Assembly (NCBI GenBank): GCA_024867545.1
Contig: JANFNE010000016.1
Coordinates: forward strand, 496,001-560,000
Direction: 5' to 3'
From: Phytopythium helicoides
Lineage: Eukaryota; Oomycota; Peronosporomycetes; Pythiales; Pythiaceae
Length of the DNA: 64,000 bases
Positions 49,980-62,083 of this stretch are shown piece after piece. The notes beneath the pieces were generated by a model. The model worked only from the letters and a program-made list of their open reading frames with translations. It ran no database searches and was not told the origin of the DNA. The stretch's first letter is position 1. The number at the start of each line of letters is the position of its first letter. A program made the translations under genes and the position numbers.

Positions 49980-50537
49980 TTGCTGTAGCCAACTCGATTG
50001 GTTCGTCCTCTCACTTCACTTCACTTCGCTTCACCTCACGAGAGGTATCCTTCGGGGGACGCGCTTGAGTGGCTCGCTCTAGAAAGAAGTCTGTTCATGA
50101 CGATAATGTATGCGTTTGCAACTCCGAAATGCCTTTGACTGTTGCTCAGTTGGTTCGATTTGGTTTGGTTTGGTTTGGTTTGATTTGATTTGCGTGCACT
50201 TGTTGGTCCGATGCTCGTTTGTAGTCCTCACCTCACCGAGTGTTGTCGCATCATATCTTGGTTGTCTCCGGGAAGCGAGATGGATGGATAAGATACGATG
50301 CAGTTGAGTACGTGCATGATGTACACACTTCCGTAGCGTGGCTCCTTGACGTCGACATTCCTACGTGATTCACCGACCAAATTGTATGCACAATACAAGT
50401 CGATTCGAGCTCACTCTCACTGCCGCTGACTCAAAGTCAGAGCGGAGAAGTAATTCATCGTCATGTGAAGTTTGTTGTTTTTGTTGTTTATTTTTGTTTT
50501 GGGTTCTATTTTTGTTTTGGGGTTTCTTTCTTGCTCT

Positions 50538-50569
<32 letters not shown>

Positions 50570-50888
50570 GCTATCATCGTGACCAATTCTTTCTTGCTTC
50601 ATCGCCTAGTCAAAAATACAAACAACCAACTGTGCTCATCGACTCTCATCTCAAGTCCACGTGAAGAGCAAAAAACGAAATAGAAAAGAAAAGAATGAAG
50701 AAGATGGTGATGGTGATGATGATGTATTTCGCTTCGACCCACGCTGCTCATACCGCGAACTCGAGAGATCGAAACCAACAGATACGCTAGACGCATTTCC
50801 TCTAGACGTGATTCGACGATGCCACTACCACGTCCATGCCGTGTCAATCCGCACAGCTCCTCAAATCGTCACGAGTGGTGCTGAGTGC
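49980..50888. other. Convergent spacer between B1 and A2
   Basis: 909 bases between the 3' ends of B1 and A2. It holds TTTGG repeats near 50160-50190, a CT-rich tract at 50536-50570 and GATGAT repeats near 50705-50725. The 3' flank of B1 has a TCACTTCACTTC repeat. No gene is seen. Confidence 0.6.
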
Positions 50889-51510
50889 TCAGCAGTGCAC
50901 ACGACCCGTCGACTGACAGTTGGTCACCACGAACCGGTTACCGTCCGAGCACTTGCCGCTCGCAATGTCACCGCGGTCGATCGGCTCGAACTTGGTGCGC
51001 CAGTAGCGCACCCACATGCCGTTGTTCTGGATCTTCTCGTAGCGCCAGTTGTCACGGCCCTTGGTGATCTCCGCCTGCACCTTGGCGGCAGCACCGATGG
51101 CACACGTGCGCGAGGGAGTGGAGATCCAGCACGCGACCTGCTGGCACTCCTTCTTGTTCTTCATGAAGGCGTCTGTGATGAGAGGGGTGATGGCCGACGC
51201 GATCGAGAAGGCGGCCACGACGCCCTCGACCACTTGGAGCTCGCGACCCTCACCGTCCGTGACCTGGGTCAGCTGCGTCTCGACATCGATGTCAGCGTCG
51301 ACGTCCGCATCGACGTCGATGTCAAGGTCGGTCGCGTTGGCGTGGTAGACGTCCTGCGTCGATGAACGGGACGTCGATGTTGACGGCGACGTTGACGTCG
51401 TTGACGAAGTTGAGGTTGGTCGTGGCCGTCGCGGTGGAGTCGGCATCAGCGGTGGCAGAGTACGCGGCGACGGCGGCGAGCGCGGCGATGGTGGCGGTGA
51501 AGCACTTCAT
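50889..51510 (-). pseudogene. Family A copy A2, with a one-base insertion
   Basis: The same 206-residue family as A1, from an ATG at 51510 to a stop at 50889-50891, but 622 rather than 621 bases long. One extra C lies at 51353-51354, where A1 has GTCTGCG and A3/A4 have GTCCGCG against GTCCTGCG here. The frame breaks after about residue 51, before the acidic run and the whole cysteine domain, and the shifted frame stops soon after. Everything downstream in the original frame is intact and matches the other copies, so the insertion is either very recent or a sequence error. The Inr motif at 51597-51608 is intact. Confidence 0.8.
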
Positions 51511-53712
51511 GGTCGTGTCGGTGTCGGTGTTCTGGTCGGACTTGACTTGGACAGGGAAAGGAAGCTTGCTGAGCAGGCTTGTCCGGCTGATGTCGAGATG
51601 GAGAATGAAAGAACGCAGTACGGCAGCGAACGCAACCTGATGGAAAGTTCACTGCTTCCCTACTGGGGATTCACGAAATCTTCAAGCTGACAATCCGATG
51701 ACATCTTTCATCATCCGCACTGTACGGGTCTGTGAGGATTCACGCGAGGTGCAGCAGCAAACGATCCCCCATCAGTATCATCTTTCGTTGAGGCACTCGC
51801 ACTCGGACTCACTACTGCTCAGTACAGTGCGTGCGACCTGCGACTTGCGACCTGCGACCTGTGTATGCAACCAGCTCGCCATCGATTTGCACCAACTGGT
51901 TAGTCGACCGCTCTTCCATTGGGGACTTGTGTTTTGTATTGAAGTAGGCTTGTCCATGTTTGCCACCCTTTCACTGTTCGCGCGCAGCGTTATTCCCGTC
52001 CACAATCCTCCTGCTCATCCCAAGATCGGCGCGACGCTTGCCTCGCTCCATCATCCGTGGACGTGGTGTGTGTGAGTCATGCGGACGTTCCAGTGAGGCG
52101 TGCCGCATTGAAGTACTACAGTACCATGTGTAGGCAGTGTATCCTTGGATACTTGCCGCAAGCTCTCGTCCACATACTCGAAAATACTACTACCTACATG
52201 CAATGCACAGTGCAGAATTGAAGCTCAAATCTCGCTTGCATGAAGTTGGCGACGCGGCTCCTTGCTGCTTTCCCGTCTGGAGAACATGCGTTCAGCGACT
52301 ACGTGCTCCGTGTCGTTGCTTCATCCAGCCTTGTGCTCTGTGATTCCCAGTCGGAGCTGGTCGCTCCAGACATGATGCAAGCCACCAGTGCTATTTCCCT
52401 TACACTATAATTCACGTTTTGGTTTTTTGCTGTTTGCTGTCAGATACGATACGACATGGGCGGGGGTAGTTGCTGTTGACGCTAGTGTTGCCGGGGCCTT
52501 CCAACGCGTGCGCGCGCGTGTTGTGTCTGCCGTCCGAGAGACACGAGGAAATCCTGGGATCGGCAAATGGAGAACGAACCTCATGGATGACTCCAGTCGT
52601 GGACAGTGCGGCTCTCTACATCGTACGTGGTATCACATCACGCCAACCAAAGATCGATCGTCTCACAGACTCGCACGGCTACTTCATCAACGACATCGAT
52701 GAGAAATCACCATGAATATGGACTTTCCCTGTCCACTTGTTGACGCCGGAGCGCGAGTACAGTATCCCATCGGCAAGTAACAATAGGACAGTACATGAAT
52801 GCACAAGAACACCTCCGATCCAGATCCAGATCTATATCCTTGCTGCACGGTACTGTACCGTGTTATGATTGTAGAACCCATCCAGGCCGAGGTGCTTACT
52901 TTTACCGTCGTCGTTGAGTCGTCGATGTCAAGGTGCATTGAGCCTCAGGCGGGGGAACATGCTGTGGTCCCTTCTCCATTTAGACCTGCAGTTGGATGGT
53001 TCCATGAAGCAGGAAGTGAACCGTCCTTATCCTCCTCCTCCTCCTCCTCCTCCTCGCTTCCTCGCCCTCACAACGCTCTCGACATCGATTTGCAACACTC
53101 GATAATCGAGCACCCATCCGCCACTGCAGTAACTTGAACGTTGTGTGTTTGCACTGCCAACAAGAGCGCGTGTCTGGAGGAAGCAACTTGCTGGGTCTCC
53201 ATGCGCCCCATATGATACGATCTTGGGATTTGATCAGACCGCGCTGCTGTGATACATGTATGGTATCACTCACTCCACTCTGGCACTGACAGAAATACCT
53301 ATTGTGCATAGCTGCGACGAGACTTGTCGCCTAGCTGCCAGCGATCCGGATACTGTAGTACTGTAGCTGGTAAAGATATATGTACTGCACTACAGTAGAA
53401 CGATGCAACGCGGTCGTGGATGTGCGCGTGAACAGCAGACGGTGACCAACTTGCCGTTGGACGCCTTTCCATCACGCCATCGGCCCATCATCGCACCACA
53501 ATCGGATCCTGGTCGACGTCCACTCGTGGCGCTGTGACGAATCATCCATGGTCTATCATAGCGGAGAGAAAGAGGGAGCACAACAATCTTGCCGCCAACA
53601 ACAAACAAATCACCTCCAAGTGCTCGCGACTCGACCGTCGTTCGGAGGCCCGACAACTCACTCTTCAATTTATCTCGAAGACAACAAGCTACCTATCTCC
53701 CACACAACAACC
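51511..53712. promoter_or_regulatory. Divergent spacer between A2 and B2
   Basis: 2202 bases, homologous to the other A-B spacers. The first 850 bases match unit 1 almost exactly, whereas the part nearer B2 matches units 3 and 4 better, so this spacer is a mosaic. A CTCCTC microsatellite lies at about 53032-53056 and a GCGCGC insertion at about 52508-52516. Confidence 0.6.
53657..53671 (+). promoter_or_regulatory. Oomycete core promoter of B2
   Basis: CTCACTCTTCAATTT, identical to the B1 element, 41 bases before the ATG. Confidence 0.75.
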
Positions 53713-54240
53713 ATGAAGACCTCCTTCCTCGCTCTACTCGTCGCCGGAATCGTCGCCGTTGTCAACGCCGACGCCATTCTCGACCAGCAACCGGCCATTG
53801 ACGTCGACGTCGACGCCGATGTCGACCCCAACTTCAACGCCGACTTTGACTTCAACACCACCAGTCGCGAGCTCCAGGCGAAGGTCGCTCCGGGAGACGT
53901 CGCGTCTGTCGCCGTCAGCACCATCAGCATCGGCCAGAACATCGCGGCCGCCATCGGCAGCGCCAGCAAGAAGCAGTGCCACCAGCTCGCGTGCTGGGTC
54001 GCCAGTCCCACGTACGGCTGCCAGTTCGCCGCCGCCAACTACGTGCAGCGAGAGATCACGCGCGGCCGCAACTCGTTCTCGGTCGAGAGCTCGGGAAACA
54101 CCGGCATGTGGGTGCGCTACTGGCGCACGGGATTCTACCCTCCGGACCGCGGCGACATCGCCAAGGGCACGTGCAACGACGGTCGCTCCTACACTGTGAC
54201 GAACTGCCAGGCGACCAAGGACAAGTCGGTGCACTGCTGA
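53713..54240 (+). CDS. Secreted six-cysteine protein, family B, copy B2
   Basis: A 175-residue family B protein with the signal peptide, acidic run (here DVDVDADVD) and all six cysteines at the same positions as in B1. The predicted protein is identical to those of B3 and B4, while B1 differs at several positions. The start is the ATG opening MKTSFLALLV, with the core promoter 41 bases upstream; a longer open frame upstream (from 53548) is leader sequence. The shared protein sequence of three copies suggests selection or recent homogenisation. Function is unknown. Confidence 0.9.
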   Translation: MKTSFLALLVAGIVAVVNADAILDQQPAIDVDVDADVDPNFNADFDFNTTSRELQAKVAPGDVASVAVSTISIGQNIAAAIGSASKKQCHQLACWVASPTYGCQFAAANYVQREITRGRNSFSVESSGNTGMWVRYWRTGFYPPDRGDIAKGTCNDGRSYTVTNCQATKDKSVHC

Positions 54241-55084
54241 TTGCTGTAGCCAACTCGGTTGGTTCATCCCCTCACCCACTTCACTTCGTTTCACTTCACC
54301 TCACGAGAGGTGTCATTCGGGAGACTCGAGTGGCTCGCTCTAGAAAGAAGTCTGTTCATGACGATAATGTATGCGTTTGCAACTACGAAACACCTTTGAC
54401 TGTTGCACAATTGATTTGTTTTGATTTGCGTTTGCGTTTGCGTTTGTGTTTGCTTGTTGGTCCGATAATCGTTTGTAGTCCTCACCGAGCGTTATCATAT
54501 CATATCTTGGTTGGCTCCGGAAAGCGAGATGGATGGATGAGGTTCGATGCAGCAGAGTACGTGCATGATGCGCACACATCCGTGTCGTGGCTCCTCGAAG
54601 TCGACATTCCTACGTCATCCACCGACTAAATCGCATATGTAATACATGTCGATTCGAGTGCGCTGCCGCTCACTCAAAGCCAGAGCGGAGCAACTCATCT
54701 TTTTGCATTTGTTTGTTTGTTTTCTTTTTTGCTTTTTTGCTTTTTTGCTTTTTTGCTTTTTTGCTTTTTTGCTTTGTGTTTTCTTCTCTTCGTGACCACT
54801 TCCTTCTTGCTTCATCGCCTAGCCAAAAATACAAGCAAGCGACTGTGCTTTCTCATCACAAGTCCATGGGAAGAGAATAGAATAGAGAAAGAAAGAAAGA
54901 TGATGATGATGATGATGATGTATTTCGCTTCGACCCACACTGATCATACCGCGAACTCGAGAGATCGAAGCCAACAGATACGCTAGACACACTTTCTCTA
55001 GACGTGATTCGCCGATTCCACTCCCACGTCCATGCCGTGTCAACCCACACAGCTCCTCAAATCGCCACGCGTGGTGCAGAGTGC
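54241..55084. other. Convergent spacer between B2 and A3
   Basis: 844 bases. It contains a GCTTTTTT tract with six GC steps (about 54727-54775) against four in units 3 and 4, which explains its 16 extra bases, and a GATGAT run near 54899-54920. No gene is seen. Confidence 0.65.
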
Positions 55085-55705
55085 TCAGCAGTGCACACGA
55101 CCCGTCGACTGACAGTTGGTCACCACGAACCGGTTACCGTCCGAGCACTTGCCGCTCGCAATGTCGCCGCGGTCGATCGGCTCGAACTTGGTGCGCCAGT
55201 AGCGCACCCACATGCCGTTGCTCTGGATCTTCTCGTAGCGCCAGTTGTCACGGCCCTTGGTGATTCTCGCCTGCACCTTGGCGGCAGCACCGATGGCACA
55301 CGTGCGCGAGGGAGTCGAGATCCAGCACGCGACCTGCTGGCACTCCTTCTTGTTCTTCATGAAGGCGTCTGTGATGAGAGGGGTGATGGCCGACGCGATC
55401 GAGAAGGCGGCCACGACGCCCTCGACCACTTGCAGTTCGCGACCCTCACCGTCCGTGACCTGGGTCAACTGCGTCTCGACATCGATGTTAGCGTCGACGT
55501 CCGCATCGACGTCGATGTCAAAGTCGGTCGCGTTGGCGTGGTAGACGTCCGCGTCGATGAACGGGACGTCGATGTTGACGGCGGCTTTGACGTCGTTGAC
55601 GAAGTTGAGGTTGGTCGTGGCCGTCGCGGTGGCGTCGGCATCAGCGGTGGCAGAGTACGCGGCGACGGCGGCGAGCGCGGCGATGGTGGCGGTGAAGCAC
55701 TTCAT
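55085..55705 (-). CDS. Secreted six-cysteine protein, family A, copy A3
   Basis: A 206-residue family A protein, intact. It has the signal peptide, acidic run (DFDIDVDADVDANIDVE), GEGRELQ and all six cysteines. It differs from A1 in the N-terminal region (NDVKAAVNIDVP) and from A4 by having QARITKG instead of QAEITKG and DVDANI instead of DADANI. An open frame continues upstream to 55873 but crosses the Inr motif at 55785-55796, so the ATG at 55705 is preferred. Function is unknown; it pairs with B3. Confidence 0.9.
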   Translation of the reverse strand: MKCFTATIAALAAVAAYSATADADATATATTNLNFVNDVKAAVNIDVPFIDADVYHANATDFDIDVDADVDANIDVETQLTQVTDGEGRELQVVEGVVAAFSIASAITPLITDAFMKNKKECQQVACWISTPSRTCAIGAAAKVQARITKGRDNWRYEKIQSNGMWVRYWRTKFEPIDRGDIASGKCSDGNRFVVTNCQSTGRVHC

Positions 55706-57907
55706 GGTCGTGTCGGTGTTCTGGTCGGACTTGACTTGGGAGGGAAAGGAAGCTTGCTGGGCAGGCTTGTCCGGCTGATGTCGAGATGGAGAATGAAAGA
55801 ACGCAGTACGGCAGCGAACGCAACCTGATGGGAAGGTCACTGCTTCCCTACTGGAGATCCATGCAATCTTCAAGCTGACAATCCGATGAAGCCTTTCTTC
55901 ATCCGCACTGTACGGGTCTGTGAGGATTCACGCGAGGATTCACGCGAGGTGCGAGGTGCGAGGTGCAGCAGCAAACGATCCTCCATCGATATTACCTTTC
56001 GTCGACGCACTCGCACTCACTACTGCATAGTACAGTGCGCGTGCGACCCGCGACTTGCGACCTGCGACCTGTGCACGCAACCAGTTCGCCATCGATTTGC
56101 ACCAACTGGTTAGTCGACCGCTCTTCCACTCGGGTCTTGCGTTTTGTATTGAAGTAGGCTTGTCTATGTTTACCACCCTTTCACTGTTCGCGCGCAGCGT
56201 TATTCCCGTCCACAATCCTCCTCCTGCTCATCCCAAGATCGGCGCGACGCTTGCCCCGCTCCACCATCCGTGGACGTCGTGTGTATAAGTCATGCGGACG
56301 TTACAGTGAGGCGTGCTGCATTGAAGTACTACGGTACCATGTGTAGACAGTGTATCCTTGGATACTTGTAGCAAGCTCTCGTCCACGTACTCCAAAGCAA
56401 AACACTACATGTACCGTGCAAAATTGAAGCTCAAATCTCGCTTGGATGAACTTGGCGATGCGGCTCCTTGCTGCCTTCCCGCCTGGAGAACATACGTTCA
56501 GCGACTACGTGCTCCGTGTCGTTGCTTTACCCAGCCTTGTGCTCTGTGATTCCCAATCGGAGCTGGTCGCTCCAGACATGATGCAATCCACGAGTACTAT
56601 TTCCCTTACGCTACAATGCATGTGTTGGCTATTGTTGCTAGATACGATACGACATGGGTGGGGGTAGTTGCTGTTGACGCTACTGTTGTCGGGGCCTTCC
56701 AACGCGTGCGTGTTGTGTCTGCCGTCCGAGAGACACGAGGAAATCCTGGGATCGGCAAATGGAGAACGAACCTCATGGATGACTCCAGTCGTGGACAGTG
56801 CGGCTCTCTACATCGTATGTACGTGGTATCACATCACGCCGACCAAAGATCGATCGTCTCACAGACTCGCACCGCTGTTTCATCGACGACATCGATGAGA
56901 GATCACCATGAACATGGACTTTCCCTGTCCACTTGTTCATGGCTGGAGCGCGAGTATCCCATCGGCAAGTAACGACAGTGCAGTACATGAATGCACAAGA
57001 ACACCTCCGATCCAGATCCAGATCTATATCCTTGCTGCACGGTACTGTACCGTGTTATGATTGTAGAACCCATCCAGGCCGAGGTGCTTACTTTTACCGT
57101 CGTCGTTGAGTCGTCGATGTCAAGGTGCATTGAGCCTCAGGCGGGGGAACATGCTGTGCTCCCTTCTCCATTTAGACCTGCAGTTGGATGGTTCCATGAA
57201 GCAGGAAGTGAACCGTCCTTATCCTCCTCCTCCTCCTCCTCCTCCTCCTCGCTTCCTCGCCCTCACAACGCTCTCGACATCGATTTGCAACACTCGATAA
57301 TCGAGCACCCATCCGCCACTGCAGTAACTTGAACGTTGTGTGTTTGCACTGCCAACAAGAGCGCGTGTCTGGAGGAAGCAACTTGCTGGGTCTCCATGCG
57401 CCCCATATGATACGATCTTGGGATTTGATCAGACCGCGCTGCTGTGATACATGTATGGTATCACTCACTCCACTCTGGCACTGACAGAAATACCTATTGT
57501 GCATAGCTGCGACGAGACTTGTCGCCTAGCTGCCAGCGATCCGGATACTGTAGTACTGTAGCTGGTAAAGATATATGTACTGCACTACAGTAGAACGATG
57601 CAACGCGGTCGTGGATGTGCGCGTGAACAGCAGACGGTGACCAACTTGCCGTTGGACGCCTTTCCATCACGCCATCGGCCCATCATCGCACCACAATCGG
57701 ATCCTGGTCGACGTCCACTCGTGGCGCTGTGACGAATCATCCATGGTCTATCATAGCGGAGAGAAAGAGGGAGCACAACAATCTTGCCGCCAACAACAAA
57801 CAAATCACCTCCAAGTGCTCGCGACTCGACCGTCGTTCGGAGGCCCGACAACTCACTCTTCAATTTATCTCGAAGACAACAAGCTACCTATCTCCCACAC
57901 AACAACC
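55706..57907. promoter_or_regulatory. Divergent spacer between A3 and B3
   Basis: 2202 bases, nearly identical to the A4-B4 spacer. It contains the conserved element at about 56446-56898 and a CTCCTC microsatellite near 57223-57250 that is one triplet longer than in unit 4. Confidence 0.6.
57852..57866 (+). promoter_or_regulatory. Oomycete core promoter of B3
   Basis: CTCACTCTTCAATTT, identical to B1 and B2, 41 bases before the ATG. Confidence 0.75.
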
Positions 57908-58435
57908 ATGAAGACCTCCTTCCTCGCTCTACTCGTCGCCGGAATCGTCGCCGTTGTCAACGCCGACGCCATTCTCGACCAGCAACCGGCCATTGACGTC
58001 GACGTCGACGCCGATGTCGACCCCAACTTCAACGCCGACTTTGACTTCAACACCACCAGTCGCGAGCTCCAGGCGAAGGTCGCTCCGGGAGACGTCGCGT
58101 CTGTCGCCGTCAGCACCATCAGCATCGGCCAGAACATCGCGGCCGCCATCGGCAGCGCCAGCAAGAAGCAGTGCCACCAGCTCGCGTGCTGGGTCGCCAG
58201 TCCCACGTACGGCTGCCAGTTCGCCGCCGCCAACTACGTGCAGCGAGAGATCACGCGCGGCCGCAACTCGTTCTCGGTCGAGAGCTCGGGAAACACCGGC
58301 ATGTGGGTGCGCTACTGGCGCACGGGATTCTACCCTCCGGACCGCGGCGACATCGCCAAGGGCACGTGCAACGACGGTCGCTCCTACACTGTGACGAACT
58401 GCCAGGCGACCAAGGACAAGTCGGTGCACTGCTGA
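57908..58435 (+). CDS. Secreted six-cysteine protein, family B, copy B3
   Basis: A 175-residue family B protein with the same predicted sequence as B2 and B4: signal peptide of about 19 residues, DVDVDADVD acidic run, TTSRELQ, then the C-x4-C-x8-C-x50-C-x10-C-x9-C domain ending in Cys175. Upstream leader and 3' flank are also nearly identical to those of B2 and B4. It is divergent from A3, and the pair is presumably transcribed from the common spacer. Function is unknown. Confidence 0.9.
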   Translation: MKTSFLALLVAGIVAVVNADAILDQQPAIDVDVDADVDPNFNADFDFNTTSRELQAKVAPGDVASVAVSTISIGQNIAAAIGSASKKQCHQLACWVASPTYGCQFAAANYVQREITRGRNSFSVESSGNTGMWVRYWRTGFYPPDRGDIAKGTCNDGRSYTVTNCQATKDKSVHC

Positions 58436-59263
58436 TTGCTGTAGCCAACTCGGTTGGTTCATCCCCTCACCCACTTCACTTCGTTTCACTTCACCTCACG
58501 AGAGGTGTCATTCGGGAGACTCGAGTGGCTCGCTCTAGAAAGAAGTCTGTTCATGACGATAATGTATGCGTTTGCAACTACGAAACACCTTTGACTGTTG
58601 CACAATTGATTTGTTTTGATTTGCGTTTGCGTTTGCGTTTGTGTTTGCTTGTTGGTCCGATAATCGTTTGTAGTCCTCACCGAGCGTTATCATATCATAT
58701 CTTGGTTGGCTCCGGAAAGCGAGATGGATGGATGAGGTTCGATGCAGCAGAGTACGTGCATGATGCGCACACATCCGTGTCGTGGCTCCTCGAAGTCGAC
58801 ATTCCTACGTCATCCACCGACTAAATCGCATATGTAATACATGTCGATTCGAGTGCGCTGCCGCTCACTCAAAGCCAGAGCGGAGCAACTCATCTTTTTG
58901 CATTTGTTTGTTTGTTTTCTTTTTTGCTTTTTTGCTTTTTTGCTTTTTTGCTTTGTGTTTTCTTCTCTTCGTGACCACTTCCTTCTTGCTTCATCGCCTA
59001 GCCAAAAATACAAGCAAGCGACTGTGCTTTCTCATCACAAGTCCATGGGAAGAGAATAGAATAGAGAAAGAAAGAAAGATGATGATGATGATGATGATGT
59101 ATTTCGCTTCGACCCACACTGATCATACCGCGAACTCGAGAGATCGAAGCCAACAGATACGCTAGACACACTTTCTCTAGACGTGATTCGCCGATTCCAC
59201 TCCCACGTCCATGCCGTGTCAACCCACACAGCTCCTCAAATCGCCACGCGTGGTGCAGAGTGC
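58436..59263. other. Convergent spacer between B3 and A4
   Basis: 828 bases, with four GC steps in the GCTTTTTT tract (about 58920-58953) and a GATGAT run near 59079-59099. No gene is seen. Confidence 0.65.
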
Positions 59264-59884
59264 TCAGCAGTGCACACGACCCGTCGACTGACAGTTGGTC
59301 ACCACGAACCGGTTACCGTCCGAGCACTTGCCGCTCGCAATGTCGCCGCGGTCGATCGGCTCGAACTTGGTGCGCCAGTAGCGCACCCACATGCCGTTGC
59401 TCTGGATCTTCTCGTAGCGCCAGTTGTCACGGCCCTTGGTGATTTCTGCCTGCACCTTGGCGGCAGCACCGATGGCACACGTGCGCGAGGGAGTCGAGAT
59501 CCAGCACGCGACCTGCTGGCACTCCTTCTTGTTCTTCATGAAGGCGTCTGTGATGAGAGGGGTGATGGCCGACGCGATCGAGAAGGCGGCCACGACGCCC
59601 TCGACCACTTGCAGTTCGCGACCCTCACCGTCCGTGACCTGGGTCAACTGCGTCTCGACATCGATGTTAGCGTCAGCGTCCGCATCGACGTCGATGTCAA
59701 AGTCGGTCGCGTTGGCGTGGTAGACGTCCGCGTCGATGAACGGGACGTCGATGTTGACGGCGGCTTTGACGTCGTTGACGAAGTTGAGGTTGGTCGTGGC
59801 CGTCGCGGTGGCGTCGGCATCAGCGGTGGCAGAGTACGCGGCGACGGCGGCGAGCGCGGCGATGGTGGCGGTGAAGCACTTCAT
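59264..59884 (-). CDS. Secreted six-cysteine protein, family A, copy A4
   Basis: A 206-residue family A protein, intact, with the start at 59884 and the Inr motif at 59964-59975. It has the family signal peptide, acidic run (DFDIDVDADADANIDVE), RELQ, the hydrophobic stretch and the six cysteines. It differs from A3 at only a few residues in the compared regions. It is paired head to head with B4. Confidence 0.9.
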   Translation of the reverse strand: MKCFTATIAALAAVAAYSATADADATATATTNLNFVNDVKAAVNIDVPFIDADVYHANATDFDIDVDADADANIDVETQLTQVTDGEGRELQVVEGVVAAFSIASAITPLITDAFMKNKKECQQVACWISTPSRTCAIGAAAKVQAEITKGRDNWRYEKIQSNGMWVRYWRTKFEPIDRGDIASGKCSDGNRFVVTNCQSTGRVHC

Positions 59885-62083
59885 GGTCGTGTCGGTGTTC
59901 TGGTCGGACTTGACTTGGGAGGGAAAGGAAGCTTGCTGGGCAGGCTTGTTCGGCTGATGTCGAGATGGAGAATGAAAGAACGCAGTACGGCAGCGAACGC
60001 AACCTGATGGGAAGGTCACTGCTTCCCTACTGGAGATCCATGCAATCTTCAAGCTGACAATCCGATGAAGCCTTTCTTCATCCGCACTGTACGGGTCTGT
60101 GAGGATTCACGCGAGGATTCACGCGAGGTGCGAGGTGCGAGGTGCAGCAGCAAACGATCCTCCATCGATGTTACCTTTCGTCGACGCACTCGCACTCACT
60201 ACTGCATAGTACAGTGCGCGTGCGACCCGCGACTTGCGACCTGCGACCTGTGCACGCAACCAGTTCGCCATCGATTTGCACCAACTGGTTAGTCGACCGC
60301 TCTTCCACTCGGGTCTTGCGTTTTGTATTGAAGTAGGCTTGTCTATGTTTACCACCCTTTCACTGTTCGCGCGCAGCGTTATTCCCGTCCACAATCCTCC
60401 TCCTGCTCATCCCAAGATCGGCGCGACGCTTGCCCCGCTCCACCATCCGTGGACGTCGTGTGTATAAGTCATGCGGACGTTACAGTGAGGCGTGCTGCAT
60501 TGAAGTACTACGGTACCATGTGTAGACAGTGTATCCTTGGATACTTGTAGCAAGCTCTCGTCCACGTACTCCAAAGCAAAACACTACATGTACCGTGCAA
60601 AATTGAAGCTCAAATCTCGCTTGGATGAACTTGGCGATGCGGCTCCTTGCTGCCTTCCCGCCTGGAGAACATACGTTCAGCGACTACGTGCTCCGTGTCG
60701 TTGCTTTACCCAGCCTTGTGCTCTGTGATTCCCAATCGGAGCTGGTCGCTCCAGACATGATGCAATCCACGAGTACTATTTCCCTTACGCTACAATGCAT
60801 GTGTTGGCTATTGTTGCTAGATACGATACGACATGGGTGGGGGTAGTTGCTGTTGACGCTACTGTTGTCGGGGCCTTCCAACGCGTGCGTGTTGTGTCTG
60901 CCGTCCGAGAGACACGAGGAAATCCTGGGATCGGCAAATGGAGAACGAACCTCATGGATGACTCCAGTCGTGGACAGTACGGCTCTCTACATCGTATGTA
61001 CGTGGTATCACATCACGCCGACCAAAGATCGATCGTCTCACAGACTCGCACCGCTGTTTCATCGACGACATCGATGAGAGATCACCATGAACATGGACTT
61101 TCCCTGTCCACTTGTTCATGGCTGGAGCGCGAGTATCCCATCGGCAAGTAACGACAGTGCAGTACATGAATGCACAAGAACACCTCCGATCCAGATCCAG
61201 ATCTATATCCTTGCTGCACGGTACTGTACCGTGTTATGATTGTAGAACCCATCCAAGCCGAGGTGCTTACTTTTACCGTCGTCGTTGAGTCGTCGATGTC
61301 AAGGTGCATTGAGCCTCAGGCGGGGGAACATGCTGTGCTCCCTTCTCCATTTAGACCTGCAGTTGGATGGTTCCATGAAGCAGGAAGTGAACCGTCCTTA
61401 TCCTCCTCCTCCTCCTCCTCCTCCTCACTTCCTCGCCCTCACAACGCTCTCGACATCGATTTGCAACACTCGATAATCGAGCACCCATCCGCCACTGCAG
61501 TAACTTGAACGTTGTGTGTTTGCACTGCCAACAAGAGCGCGTGTCTGGAGGAAGCAACTTGCTGGGTCTCCATGCGCCCCATATGATACGATCTTGGGAT
61601 TTGATCAGACCGCGCTGCTGTGATACATGTATGGTATCACTCACTCCACTCTGGCACTGACAGAAATACCTATTGTGCATAGCTGCGACGAGACTTGTCG
61701 CCTAGCTGCCAGCGATCCGGATACTGTAGTACTGTAGCTGGTAAAGATATATGTACTGCACTACAGTAGAACGATGCAACGCGGTCGTGGATGTGCGCGT
61801 GAACAGCAGACGGTGACCAACTTGCCGTTGGACGCCTTTCCATCACGCCATCGGCCCATCATCGCACCACAATCGGATCCTGGTCGACGTCCACTCGTGG
61901 CGCTGTGACGAATCATCCATGGTCTATCATAGCGGAGAGAAAGAGGGAGCACAACAATCTTGCCGCCAACAACAAACAAATCACCTCCAAGTGCTCGCGA
62001 CTCGACCGTCGTTCGGAGGCCCGACAACTCACTCTTCAATTTATCTCGAAGACAACAAGCTACCTATCTCCCACACAACAACC
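59885..62083. promoter_or_regulatory. Divergent spacer between A4 and B4
   Basis: 2199 bases, nearly identical to the unit 3 spacer, with scattered substitutions and one fewer CTC triplet near 61398-61424. The conserved element is at about 60625-61077. Confidence 0.6.
62028..62042 (+). promoter_or_regulatory. Oomycete core promoter of B4
   Basis: CTCACTCTTCAATTT, identical in all four B genes, 41 bases before the ATG. Confidence 0.75.

Noticed and set aside
50661..51365. Long plus-strand frames antisense to the A genes, rich in Arg, Asp and Val
   Set aside because: They mirror the conserved A coding sequence on the other strand and have no start context or signal peptide.
53548..53712. Upstream extension of the B2, B3 and B4 frames
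   Set aside because: The extension crosses the conserved core promoter; the later ATG opens a perfect signal peptide in all copies.
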